From Paenibacillaceae bacterium (GTDB taxonomy: Bacteria > Bacillota > Clostridia > Lachnospirales > Lachnospiraceae), in contig SVDT01000006.1 of assembly GCA_015057775.1 (NCBI GenBank), positions 1-47,482 of the forward strand: a stretch of DNA of 47,482 nt, written 5' to 3'. The stretch's first letter is position 1. The number at the start of each line of letters is the position of its first letter. The notes under the pieces are model-generated. The model worked only from the letters and a program-made list of their open reading frames with translations. It did no database searches and was not told where the DNA came from. Position numbers and translations under genes: made by a program. Of the stretch, positions 25,722-33,047 are shown piece after piece.

Positions 25722-27304
25722 ATCGATTTGATTTGATTATTATAGGAGCCGGTCCTGCAGGTCTGTCAGCGGCAATCAGCGCGGCTAAAAACGGACTGTC
25801 TGTAATTGTGTTCGATGAAAATTCCAAACCTGGAGGACAGCTCTTTAAACAGATCCATAAATTCTTTGGTTCGAAAGAACATAAGGCAAAGATCCGGGGA
25901 TTTCGGATCGGAGAAGAATTATTAAAAGAAGCAGAAGATTTAAAGGTAACAGTCGTGTTAAATGCAATTGTTACGGGACTTTATCAGGATAAGGAAATAA
26001 CCGTAAAGATTGGCGAAGAAATCTGCCACTATAAGGGAGATGCCGTGATTGTTGCCACCGGAGCTACGGAAAATATGGTTCCTTTTGAAGGCTGGACACT
26101 TCCCGGTGTCATAGGAGCCGGAGCTTCCCAGACCATGATGAATTTACATCACATTAAACCCGGGAACAGGGTCTTGATGCTTGGAACGGGAAACGTGGGG
26201 TTGGTGGTCAGCTTCCAGCTGCTTCAGGCGGGTTGTCAGGTTGTAGCACTTGTGGATGCCGCTCCCAAAATAGGCGGGTACGGTGTGCATGCGGCCAAAG
26301 TCGCAAGATGCGGTGTTCCATTTTACCTCTCCCATACTATTATTAAAGCTGAAGGTGAGAATCGTGTCACAGGAGTCGTAATTGGAAAGGTGGATTCTTC
26401 CTTTCAATTAATTCCCGGCACCGAAAAGCATTTTGCTGTTGATACGATCTGTCTTGCAGTAGGCCTGTCTCCCATGTCACAGTTGCTTCATATGGCGGGC
26501 TGTAAGATGCGGGATACTCCCCTTGGATATGTTCCAGTGATTGATGAAAATGGCGAAACCAGCATACCCGGCATTTATGCAGCAGGAGATGTTTCCGGTA
26601 TCGAAGAGGCCAGCTCTGCCATGATAGAGGGGCGGATTGCAGGAACAAAAGCTGCGCAGTATCTGGGTTTCCTTTCAGAGGACAAGGCGGGAGAAACAAC
26701 CAAAGAATTAGAACTGGCAATAGACCGTTTAAGAAAAGGTATGTTTGCACCGGAAAACCGGGGAAAGAAAATCACTCTCACCGATGAGGGCATCCCTGTT
26801 TCAGAAAGCCTTTTAACCAATGGATATTTAGACGAGGCGGAATTAGACCGTTTTCCCGGAATTGCAAACGGAAAGGGAATCCACCCAGTTATGGAATGCA
26901 CCCAGAACATTCCATGTAACCCATGTCAGGATGCGTGCCCCAGAAAATGTATTAAAATCGGAGATACCATCACGTCACTTCCTGTCATTGATAAAGAAAA
27001 TATATGCAGCGGCTGTGGTATGTGCGTTGCTTCCTGTTCCGGCCAGGCAATCTTTCTTTTAAATCAGGATTATGAGCCAGGTTATGCTTCAGTTACTCTC
27101 CCCTATGAATTCCTTCCGCTACCGGTGAAAGGGGATACAGGATCCGCTCTTGATCGAAGCGGAAAAGAGGTATGCCAGGCGGAGATTATTGAGGTGAAAA
27201 CGCTGAAATCTTTCGATCATACCTCCTTACTCACCATGAAGGTACCACTTGATATGGCAATGAAAGCAAGGTTTTATAAAAGCAGGGGGTGCAGCCATGA
27301 ATAA
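25718..27304 (+). CDS. HcnB/OoxA-like FAD oxidoreductase fused to a two-cluster ferredoxin domain
   Basis: 528 residues. FAD loop IIGAGPAGLSAAISAA (about 7-22) and PGGQLFKQ, second Rossmann loop MLGTGNVGLVVS (about 154), and the closing FAD motif GIYAAGDVSG. Up to about residue 385 it matches the alpha subunit of HCN synthase, opine oxidase and D-hydroxyproline dehydrogenase. In those the C-terminal part carries a BFD-like cluster; here it is replaced by two cysteine groups, CNPCQDACPRKC with an earlier C394, and CSGCGMCVASC (from C430), consistent with two 4Fe-4S clusters. The BFD-like part is a separate gene directly downstream, overlapping by eight bases. Electron acceptor unknown; the ferredoxin module suggests a low-potential carrier. 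Confidence 0.93.
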   Translation: MNRFDLIIIGAGPAGLSAAISAAKNGLSVIVFDENSKPGGQLFKQIHKFFGSKEHKAKIRGFRIGEELLKEAEDLKVTVVLNAIVTGLYQDKEITVKIGEEICHYKGDAVIVATGATENMVPFEGWTLPGVIGAGASQTMMNLHHIKPGNRVLMLGTGNVGLVVSFQLLQAGCQVVALVDAAPKIGGYGVHAAKVARCGVPFYLSHTIIKAEGENRVTGVVIGKVDSSFQLIPGTEKHFAVDTICLAVGLSPMSQLLHMAGCKMRDTPLGYVPVIDENGETSIPGIYAAGDVSGIEEASSAMIEGRIAGTKAAQYLGFLSEDKAGETTKELELAIDRLRKGMFAPENRGKKITLTDEGIPVSESLLTNGYLDEAELDRFPGIANGKGIHPVMECTQNIPCNPCQDACPRKCIKIGDTITSLPVIDKENICSGCGMCVASCSGQAIFLLNQDYEPGYASVTLPYEFLPLPVKGDTGSALDRSGKEVCQAEIIEVKTLKSFDHTSLLTMKVPLDMAMKARFYKSRGCSHE

Positions 27305-27623
27305 ACGTAACGACCGCTTTACAGACATCGGACCACTGATCCCCCAGCCAGATGATGATATGATTATCTGCCGCTGTGAAGAAATCACAAAAGGCGAAAT
27401 CAGAAAGGCTGTTCATGATGGCATGTTTACTTTAACCGAGATTCGAAGGTATTTAAGAACAGGCATGGGGCTTTGCCAGGGGCAGACCTGCTCAAAATTG
27501 GTAAAGTCCATTATAGCAAAGGAACTGGGGCTTACACCGGGTGATATAGAACCGGCAGTATCCCGTGCGCCTATGAGGCCAGTAGAAATGAAAATTTTAG
27601 GCAATGACAGGAAGGAGGTCTGA
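27297..27623 (+). CDS. BFD-like 2Fe-2S protein
   Basis: 108 residues. The bacterioferritin-associated-ferredoxin-like fold has ligands C25 and C27 in ICRCEEITKGE and C60 and C65 in GLCQGQTC. In related multi-subunit amine dehydrogenases this domain is the tail of the large flavoprotein subunit; here it is freestanding and overlaps that gene by eight bases, so it is almost certainly a subunit of the same complex. The tail PAVSRAPMRPVEMKIL also resembles the extreme C-terminus of the fused versions. Confidence 0.92.
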   Translation: MNKRNDRFTDIGPLIPQPDDDMIICRCEEITKGEIRKAVHDGMFTLTEIRRYLRTGMGLCQGQTCSKLVKSIIAKELGLTPGDIEPAVSRAPMRPVEMKILGNDRKEV

Positions 27624-27627
27624 TGGA

Positions 27628-28755
27628 ATGGAAAACTGCGCAGATGTAATTATCATAGGCAGCGGAATCATTGGAAATGCAACCGCTTATTATCTGGCAA
27701 AGAAGGGCTGTTCTGTCATAGTCCTGGAAAAAAGCGACCATATCGGAGGCGGTGGTTCTTCCAGAAATGGAGGCGGTGTCCGCCAGTCTGGGAGAGACAG
27801 GCGGGAGCTTCCTCTGGCAATGTACGGAGCTTCCAACCTTTGGCCCACCCTTTCTGAAGAGCTTGGAATGGATGTGGAATATTATCAGAAGGGTAACCTG
27901 CGCCTTGGAAAAACAGAAGATCATCTAAAAATATTAAACAGTCTTACTGATCGGGCAAGCGCACAGGGGCTTGGCGTTACCATGATTGATGGGAAAGAAG
28001 CGAAGGAGATCTGTCCTTACCTCTCCGATGAGGTAATTGGAGCAAGCTGGTGTCCCACCGATGGTCATGCCAACCCTATGCTGGCAACGCTTGCTTATTA
28101 CAGAAAGGCGAGACAGTCGGGTGTGCGTTTCATCACTGGAGAGACAGTAATTGAGATAAAAAAATACAAAGGAAAAGCAAGGCAGGTTATTACTGACAAT
28201 GACGTGTATGAAGGAGAAACAATCATACTGGCAGCCGGATATGAAAGCCGTAAGATTGCAGCTTCCGTAGGAGTGGATATCCCCATGACTCAGGCACTTT
28301 TGGAGGTTTTAGTCACAGAGGCCCAGCCCCCAATGTTCTACCAGATGCTGGGCACTGCAATGGCTGATTTCTACGGACACCAAAGCACTCACGGATCTTT
28401 TGTCTTTGGAGGTTCCTCCGGGTTTGAAGACTTTAACAAAAGTAATGGAACCCCTGTAACCAATAGCCAGACTGCCTCCTGCATCTGCCGTGGTATTATG
28501 AAATATTTCCCCTGCCTCTCAAGTGCAAAAATTGTAAGAACGTGGGCAGGATTCATTGATGTCTGCGCCGATCATGTCCCTGTAATCAGCCATGTTGAGG
28601 AAGTACCGGGACTGATTCTTGCCTGTGGGTTTACCGGTCATGGCTTCGGTATTTCTCCTACGGTAGGGACAATTCTATCCCAGATGGCCACTGGAGAGGA
28701 GCCTGTTTTAAGCATAAAAGATTTCCGGTACGACCGGTTTCATACTAAGATTTGA
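27628..28755 (+). CDS. DAO-family FAD-dependent amino acid/amine dehydrogenase (HcnC/HypB-like)
   Basis: 375 residues from the ATG at 27628, preferred because GGAGG lies about nine bases before it and the previous stop is at 27621-27623. FAD loop VIIIGSGIIGNATAYYLAKKG with VLEKS, then GGGGSSRNGGGVRQSGRDRRE, and a C-terminal FAD closure VPGLILACGFTGHGFGISPTVG. This is the glycine/sarcosine/D-amino-acid oxidase fold and the catalytic beta subunit of HCN synthase-type complexes; it would oxidise a C-N bond of an amino acid or amine to an imine. Substrate cannot be read from sequence. Confidence 0.92.
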   Translation: MENCADVIIIGSGIIGNATAYYLAKKGCSVIVLEKSDHIGGGGSSRNGGGVRQSGRDRRELPLAMYGASNLWPTLSEELGMDVEYYQKGNLRLGKTEDHLKILNSLTDRASAQGLGVTMIDGKEAKEICPYLSDEVIGASWCPTDGHANPMLATLAYYRKARQSGVRFITGETVIEIKKYKGKARQVITDNDVYEGETIILAAGYESRKIAASVGVDIPMTQALLEVLVTEAQPPMFYQMLGTAMADFYGHQSTHGSFVFGGSSGFEDFNKSNGTPVTNSQTASCICRGIMKYFPCLSSAKIVRTWAGFIDVCADHVPVISHVEEVPGLILACGFTGHGFGISPTVGTILSQMATGEEPVLSIKDFRYDRFHTKI

Positions 28756-28763
28756 CCCAATGG

Positions 28764-28799
28764 CAAAGACGTCTTATTTTAAGATGTCTTTGTTTTTTT
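28764..28799 (+). terminator. Terminator between the oxidoreductase genes and the permease
   Basis: CAAAGAC-G-TCTTA pairs with TAAGA-T-GTCTTTG (one G-T pair), followed by seven T. Only 30 bases separate it from the permease ATG, so the permease depends on read-through or on a promoter inside or before the hairpin. Confidence 0.88.
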
Positions 28800-28829
28800 A
28801 CTTCACTGACCACATAAAGGAGGAGCTAT

Positions 28830-30248
28830 ATGAACAATAAAAAAATGGGACTTGGAAGCGCAGTTTCTGTATGTGTTGGATTAATCGTGGCAACCAGCTG
28901 TCTGTTATCACTGGGACTTGGTACCGGACTTGCCGGAAAGGGTTTTATTATTGCAATGTTTGTTGTTGTAATCTTAAATATTCTTCTTGCACTTTCTTTT
29001 CGTGAACTTCACAATTTAATGCCGGAGGCTGAAGGCGGACTGGGGCAGTATACGCTGGCGGGACTGGGACCTGTTCCATCCATTGTTTCCAATCTTTCCG
29101 CCTATGTTATTACCAATATGCTGGCTGGTTCCGTAGAACTTGCCATGTGCGGACTGGTCATTCAGGAAACCTTTCTAAAAGGAGTTCCTGTACTGGTAAT
29201 TAGTCTGTCCCTTCTTGCTTTTTTAACCATTGTCAATTATCTGGGAGTTGATATCTTTGCTAAAATACAAAATTTAACTGTTATAGCACTCATCGGTTCC
29301 CTTATACTTCTGGGAGTCATCAGTGCATTTAAATTAGGAGTGGGTACTCCCCTTGCTCCCAGCGCACAGACTCCTCCTGTTGTAACAGGATTTTCAGGAA
29401 TCCTGTCTCTCACTGCATTGGCATTTTGGATGTTTATCGGAATTGAATTTGTCATTCCGGTATCAAAGGATTTAAAAAATCCAAAACGGGATGTTCCACT
29501 TGCCATGATCCTTGGCGTATGTCTTCTTTTTATTGTTCAGAGTTTATTAAGCACCGGTATGAGAAACTACGTTTCACTGGAAGAACTGCGTTCCAGCAGC
29601 ATGCCTCATATTATCTTCGCAGAACGGGTTATGGGAAAAGCCGGCAGCTACTGGATGGGGCTTATCACCATACTTGCCGGGGTCAGTACCATCAATACTG
29701 TACTGGGTAGTGTTACCAGAATCTTAAGCGGCATGGCTGATGCCGGTTTAATGCCATCTTATTTTAGCAAAAAAAATAAAAGCGGAACTCCCACACCAGG
29801 ACTTTTCCTTATGACAGGAGTCATCTCTTTTATATTGGTGAGCGGTATTGCAAACTATTCCGGTTTAACCAATTTCCTGCTTGCTGCTTCCTGTTTCTGG
29901 CTCACCTCCTATATCCTGGTCAATCTTACCGTCCTGGTGCTGCGCAGGCGTTATCCCAATGCACCTGGAAGAGATAAACGGTTTACATTATGGGGAATAC
30001 CTCAGATTATCTGTATCATCGGAGACGTTTATATGATCTGGCATATTGCAGAAGGAGATGCCCGGATATTTATCTATAAAATATATTTTGTACTGCTTAT
30101 TATTACCTTACTTTTCGCTTTCTTCTGGGTAAAAATTGTAAAAAAGGCTGATGCATTCCGTCCCGTTTCTCTGGATGATATCAATGATGTGAAACTGGAA
30201 AACCAGGTTGAGGAAGGTCAGACCTCCCCCTCCCTGATCGTAAACTAA
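28830..30248 (+). CDS. APC-superfamily amino acid permease
   Basis: 472 residues with about twelve hydrophobic segments. Start region MGLGSAVSVCVGLIVATSCLLSLGLGTG has the Gly-rich first helix of APC transporters, and GFSGILSLTALAFWMFIGIEFVIPVSKDLKNPKRDVPLAM is the conserved helix 6 to loop region (F-x-G-x-E, then P-x-R-x-x-P). It ends in an acidic cytoplasmic tail. GGAGGAG precedes the ATG. As last gene of the Rid operon it probably imports the amino acid or amine degraded by the flavoenzyme complex. Confidence 0.92.
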   Translation: MNNKKMGLGSAVSVCVGLIVATSCLLSLGLGTGLAGKGFIIAMFVVVILNILLALSFRELHNLMPEAEGGLGQYTLAGLGPVPSIVSNLSAYVITNMLAGSVELAMCGLVIQETFLKGVPVLVISLSLLAFLTIVNYLGVDIFAKIQNLTVIALIGSLILLGVISAFKLGVGTPLAPSAQTPPVVTGFSGILSLTALAFWMFIGIEFVIPVSKDLKNPKRDVPLAMILGVCLLFIVQSLLSTGMRNYVSLEELRSSSMPHIIFAERVMGKAGSYWMGLITILAGVSTINTVLGSVTRILSGMADAGLMPSYFSKKNKSGTPTPGLFLMTGVISFILVSGIANYSGLTNFLLAASCFWLTSYILVNLTVLVLRRRYPNAPGRDKRFTLWGIPQIICIIGDVYMIWHIAEGDARIFIYKIYFVLLIITLLFAFFWVKIVKKADAFRPVSLDDINDVKLENQVEEGQTSPSLIVN

Positions 30249-30260
30249 CTCCTTATCATA

Positions 30261-30298
30261 AAAAAATACGTCTTTGCCAACGGCCAAGACGTATTTTT
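30261..30298. terminator. Bidirectional terminator between permease and trmL
   Basis: AAAAATACGTCTT-T-GCC pairs with GGC-C-AAGACGTATTTTT around AAC. Long A and T flanks serve both the plus-strand permease and the minus-strand trmL operon. Confidence 0.9.
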
Positions 30299-30299
30299 A

Positions 30300-30794
30300 T
30301 TATTCTTTCCAATGGAGATGATGCAGCTCTCCCTCCATGGTCATACGATCAAATCCATTCTGCCTCAAAGCTTCATAAAGAACAATGGAAACAGAATTAG
30401 ATAAATTCAGGGAACGGATATCGCCCCACATGGGAATTCTCACACAGCGATCCTCATTGTCCACAAGAATCTCTTCTGGTATTCCGGCACTTTCCTTTCC
30501 AAACATGAGAAAGCAATCCGGTTCATATTTTACATCTGAGTAAACATGATGTCCCTTGGTAGTGGCCATATAGATTTTTGCTCCCGGATTCCGGTCTAAA
30601 AAATCCTGATAGTCACTGTACACAGTAACATCTAACTTATCCCAGTAATCAAGTCCGGCCCTTTTGATCAGTTTATCATTCAGCTTAAAACCCAAAGGCT
30701 GAATCAGATGAAGCCTGGTATCCGTGGCCACACAGGTTCTACCGATATTCCCTGTATTCGCCGGCATCTCCGGTTCCAATAGTACAATATTCAT
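30300..30794 (-). CDS. trmL: tRNA (cytidine/uridine-34 2'-O)-methyltransferase
   Basis: 164 residues, normal for TrmL. SPOUT fold with motif 1 MPANTGNIGRTC (about 10-21), motif 2 FGKESAGIPEEIL and motif 3 IRSLNLSNSVSIVLYEALRQ, which forms the SAM-binding knot. Methylates the wobble ribose of certain leucine tRNAs. It is the last gene of the long minus-strand run, five bases after the aminotransferase stop, with a terminator directly after it. Confidence 0.96.
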   Translation of the reverse strand: MNIVLLEPEMPANTGNIGRTCVATDTRLHLIQPLGFKLNDKLIKRAGLDYWDKLDVTVYSDYQDFLDRNPGAKIYMATTKGHHVYSDVKYEPDCFLMFGKESAGIPEEILVDNEDRCVRIPMWGDIRSLNLSNSVSIVLYEALRQNGFDRMTMEGELHHLHWKE

Positions 30795-30799
30795 AGTGA

Positions 30800-31969
30800 T
30801 TACGCCTTTCCATCCAGTCTTTTAATAAAGCGTTCCATACGGCTTAAAGCCTCTTTTAGGTTCTTTAAGGAATACGCATAGGAAATACGAAGATATCCTT
30901 CTCCGCAGTCTCCAAATGCAGTTCCGGGAACAACCGCTACCTTTTCTTCCATCAGAAGCCGGGTGGCAAATTCATCGGAGGTCATACCAAACCGTTTAAT
31001 GCATGGAAACGTATAGAAGGCACCGTTGGGCTCAAAGCATTCAAGTTCCATCTCCTGAAACGCATGCATTAAATAACGCCTTCTCTGATCGTAGGATTCC
31101 CGCATGACTGCCACATCTTTATCGCCGTCCCGCAGCGCAGCAACTGCTGCATACTGACTGGTGGTAGGCGCACACATAATGGCGAACTGGTGGATCTTTA
31201 ACATCTGTTCTAAAATCATTCTGGGTGCAGCGGCATAGCCTAGCCTCCAGCCGGTCATGGCGTAGGATTTAGAAAATCCATTAATTAAAACGGTTCTGTC
31301 TTTCATCCCAGGAAAAGCTGCTATGGTGGAGTGATCTCCGCCATAAGTAAGCTCTGCATAGATCTCATCAGAGATAACGAATAAATCCTTCTCAATTACA
31401 ATGTCTGCGATTTCCTTCAGCTCTCTGGCATCCATGACAGCCCCTGTGGGGTTGTTTGGAAACGGAAGAATGAGAACCTTTGTCTTTGGTGTGATCTTCT
31501 CCAGAAGCTTTTCCTTTGTCAGCTTAAACTGATCCTTTGCTTCCAGATCAATGATCACCGGAACTCCATTGGCCAGAATGGTACAAGGTACGTAGGAAAC
31601 ATAGCTGGGCTGGGGAACCAGCACCTCATCGCCTGGATTTAACATGGCACGGAGTGCAATATCAATGGCTTCGCTGCCGCCAACCGTTACCATCACCTCA
31701 TGATCAGGATCATATGTAACTTCAAAGCGGCGGCTTAAATAGCTGCAGATCTCCGTCTTAAGCTCTTTTAAACCAGCGTTGGAGGTGTAAAATGTCCGTC
31801 CTTTTTCCAGTGAATATATACCCTCTTCCCGGATATGCCATGGCGTGTCAAAATCAGGCTCACCTACCCCCAGAGAAATGGCATCCTTCATCTCACTTAC
31901 AATATCAAAAAATTTACGGATTCCCGAAGAGGGAATCTCTGTTATACGGTCTGATAATGGGTTTCTCAC
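30800..31969 (-). CDS. alaT: Class I/II PLP aminotransferase (AlaT/PatA-like)
   Basis: 389 residues. Fold-type I motifs: SLGVGEPDFDTP, FYTSNAGLKELK, PFPNNPTGAV, DEIYAELTY and the PLP lysine in INGFSKSYAMTGWRLGY, then the C-terminal Arg in YLRISYA. GTG start overlapping the regulator stop as GTGA, so tightly coupled. An Lrp-type regulator followed by this aminotransferase is the arrangement of Bacillus alaR-alaT (yugG-yugH), an alanine transaminase pair; that makes pyruvate/glutamate-alanine exchange the best guess, with aromatic or aspartate aminotransferase as alternatives. Confidence 0.88.
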   Translation of the reverse strand: MRNPLSDRITEIPSSGIRKFFDIVSEMKDAISLGVGEPDFDTPWHIREEGIYSLEKGRTFYTSNAGLKELKTEICSYLSRRFEVTYDPDHEVMVTVGGSEAIDIALRAMLNPGDEVLVPQPSYVSYVPCTILANGVPVIIDLEAKDQFKLTKEKLLEKITPKTKVLILPFPNNPTGAVMDARELKEIADIVIEKDLFVISDEIYAELTYGGDHSTIAAFPGMKDRTVLINGFSKSYAMTGWRLGYAAAPRMILEQMLKIHQFAIMCAPTTSQYAAVAALRDGDKDVAVMRESYDQRRRYLMHAFQEMELECFEPNGAFYTFPCIKRFGMTSDEFATRLLMEEKVAVVPGTAFGDCGEGYLRISYAYSLKNLKEALSRMERFIKRLDGKA

Positions 31970-32448
31970 GGCGTAATCAGCATCCTTTCATCTTGTGTCT
32001 CTTCCGCAAGAACCGTCCCGTGATCTTTATATTTTTTCAAAACAAAATGGGTGGCTGTGCTGAGCACGGATTCCATGGGGGAGAGTTTCTCAGATACGAA
32101 CTGGGCAACTGCTCTCATGGTCTTTCCTTCGATAAATACGGTAAAATCAAAGGCTCCTGACATCAAATAAACTGCATTTACCTCACTGTACTGGTAAATA
32201 CGTTCTGCGATCTTGTCAAAACCCATACCTCTCTGGGGCGTTACCTTAACCTCAATCAACGCAACCACCTTTTCATCGCTGGTATTATCCCAGTTAATCA
32301 GGGTGTGATATCCGCAGATGATATGTTCCTTTTCCATTTCGGCAATCTCGTTTGCAATGGCTGCCTCACTTTCTCCAAGTAGAACCGCCAGATCCTTTAA
32401 ATCAATTCTGCTGTTTTTTTCAATAATTGCCAGTATCTTTTCTCTCAT
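31966..32448 (-). CDS. alaR: Lrp/AsnC-family regulator (AlaR-like)
   Basis: 160 residues. N-terminal helix-turn-helix (about 1-55; IEKNSRIDLKDLAVLLGESEAAIANEIAEME) and a RAM ligand domain (about 63-140; VVALIEVKVTPQRGMGFDKIAERI, AVYLMSGAFDFTVFIEGKTM). GGAGG precedes the ATG. The aminotransferase gene follows with a four-base overlap, as in alaR-alaT of Bacillus. It would sense an amino acid, alanine by analogy, and control the pair. Confidence 0.88.
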   Translation of the reverse strand: MREKILAIIEKNSRIDLKDLAVLLGESEAAIANEIAEMEKEHIICGYHTLINWDNTSDEKVVALIEVKVTPQRGMGFDKIAERIYQYSEVNAVYLMSGAFDFTVFIEGKTMRAVAQFVSEKLSPMESVLSTATHFVLKKYKDHGTVLAEETQDERMLITP

Positions 32449-32462
32449 ATCCTACCTCCGAT

Positions 32463-33038
32463 TTACCTGTTTTGGGATAACACCTTATATAGTTCGTCCT
32501 CTGAAGGTCGGTCAAGATAGCCGTTTCCGTCTTCATGGACAATAATCCGTTTGATTCCATCTGTTACTTTCCCAATGACTGCCGCTTTCATTCCATGCCC
32601 CTTTAAGGCAGATACCAGATCTCCTCCGTTATCCGCCGCCAGCACAAAGCAGCCCTCTGAATAAAGACGGTATGGGTTTAAGTCGTACCGTTCACAGACC
32701 TCTATGGTTTCCTGCCTTACTGGAATTTTATGAAGGTCAAAAGAAATTCCAGTCATATAGGCGCCGGATATATCCCAGAGAGCTTTTAGTATTCCTCCCT
32801 CAAGGACCGGCTCGAATTCCGTAGCCCCCAGATTCTTAAAAAATTCCGGATCATTTACCGGTAATAAAAAATCTCCGGTTAAAATCTGGTCAATATATTG
32901 CGAGGAGAACCACTGATGCAGTTCTCCCTCTCTTTCACTTACTATTTTTAACGTTCCGGCTAATCCAGCATATCCTGCTGCCACAAGATCCTGCCCCGGT
33001 CTCATCGTTCCTGTATTTTCTCTTTCAATCCGTCTCAT
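32463..33038 (-). CDS. AIR synthase (PurM/HypE)-related C-terminal domain protein, half length
   Basis: 191 residues. The middle and end (VLEGGILKALWDISGAYMTGISFDLHKIPVRQETIEVCERYDLNPYRLYSEGCFVLAA, then KAAVIGKVTDG) match the C-terminal domain of the PurM/HypE/ThiL/SelD superfamily. Typical relatives are about 320-340 residues and begin with an ATP-binding N-terminal domain; that half is missing, leaving only a short RPGQDLVAAGYAGLAGT motif that usually joins the two. GGGAGAA precedes the ATG, nine bases after vanW. Either a real single-domain form or the remnant of a longer gene; it is not interrupted by stops. Confidence 0.7.
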   Translation of the reverse strand: MRRIERENTGTMRPGQDLVAAGYAGLAGTLKIVSEREGELHQWFSSQYIDQILTGDFLLPVNDPEFFKNLGATEFEPVLEGGILKALWDISGAYMTGISFDLHKIPVRQETIEVCERYDLNPYRLYSEGCFVLAADNGGDLVSALKGHGMKAAVIGKVTDGIKRIIVHEDGNGYLDRPSEDELYKVLSQNR

Positions 33039-33047
33039 GTTCTGTTT

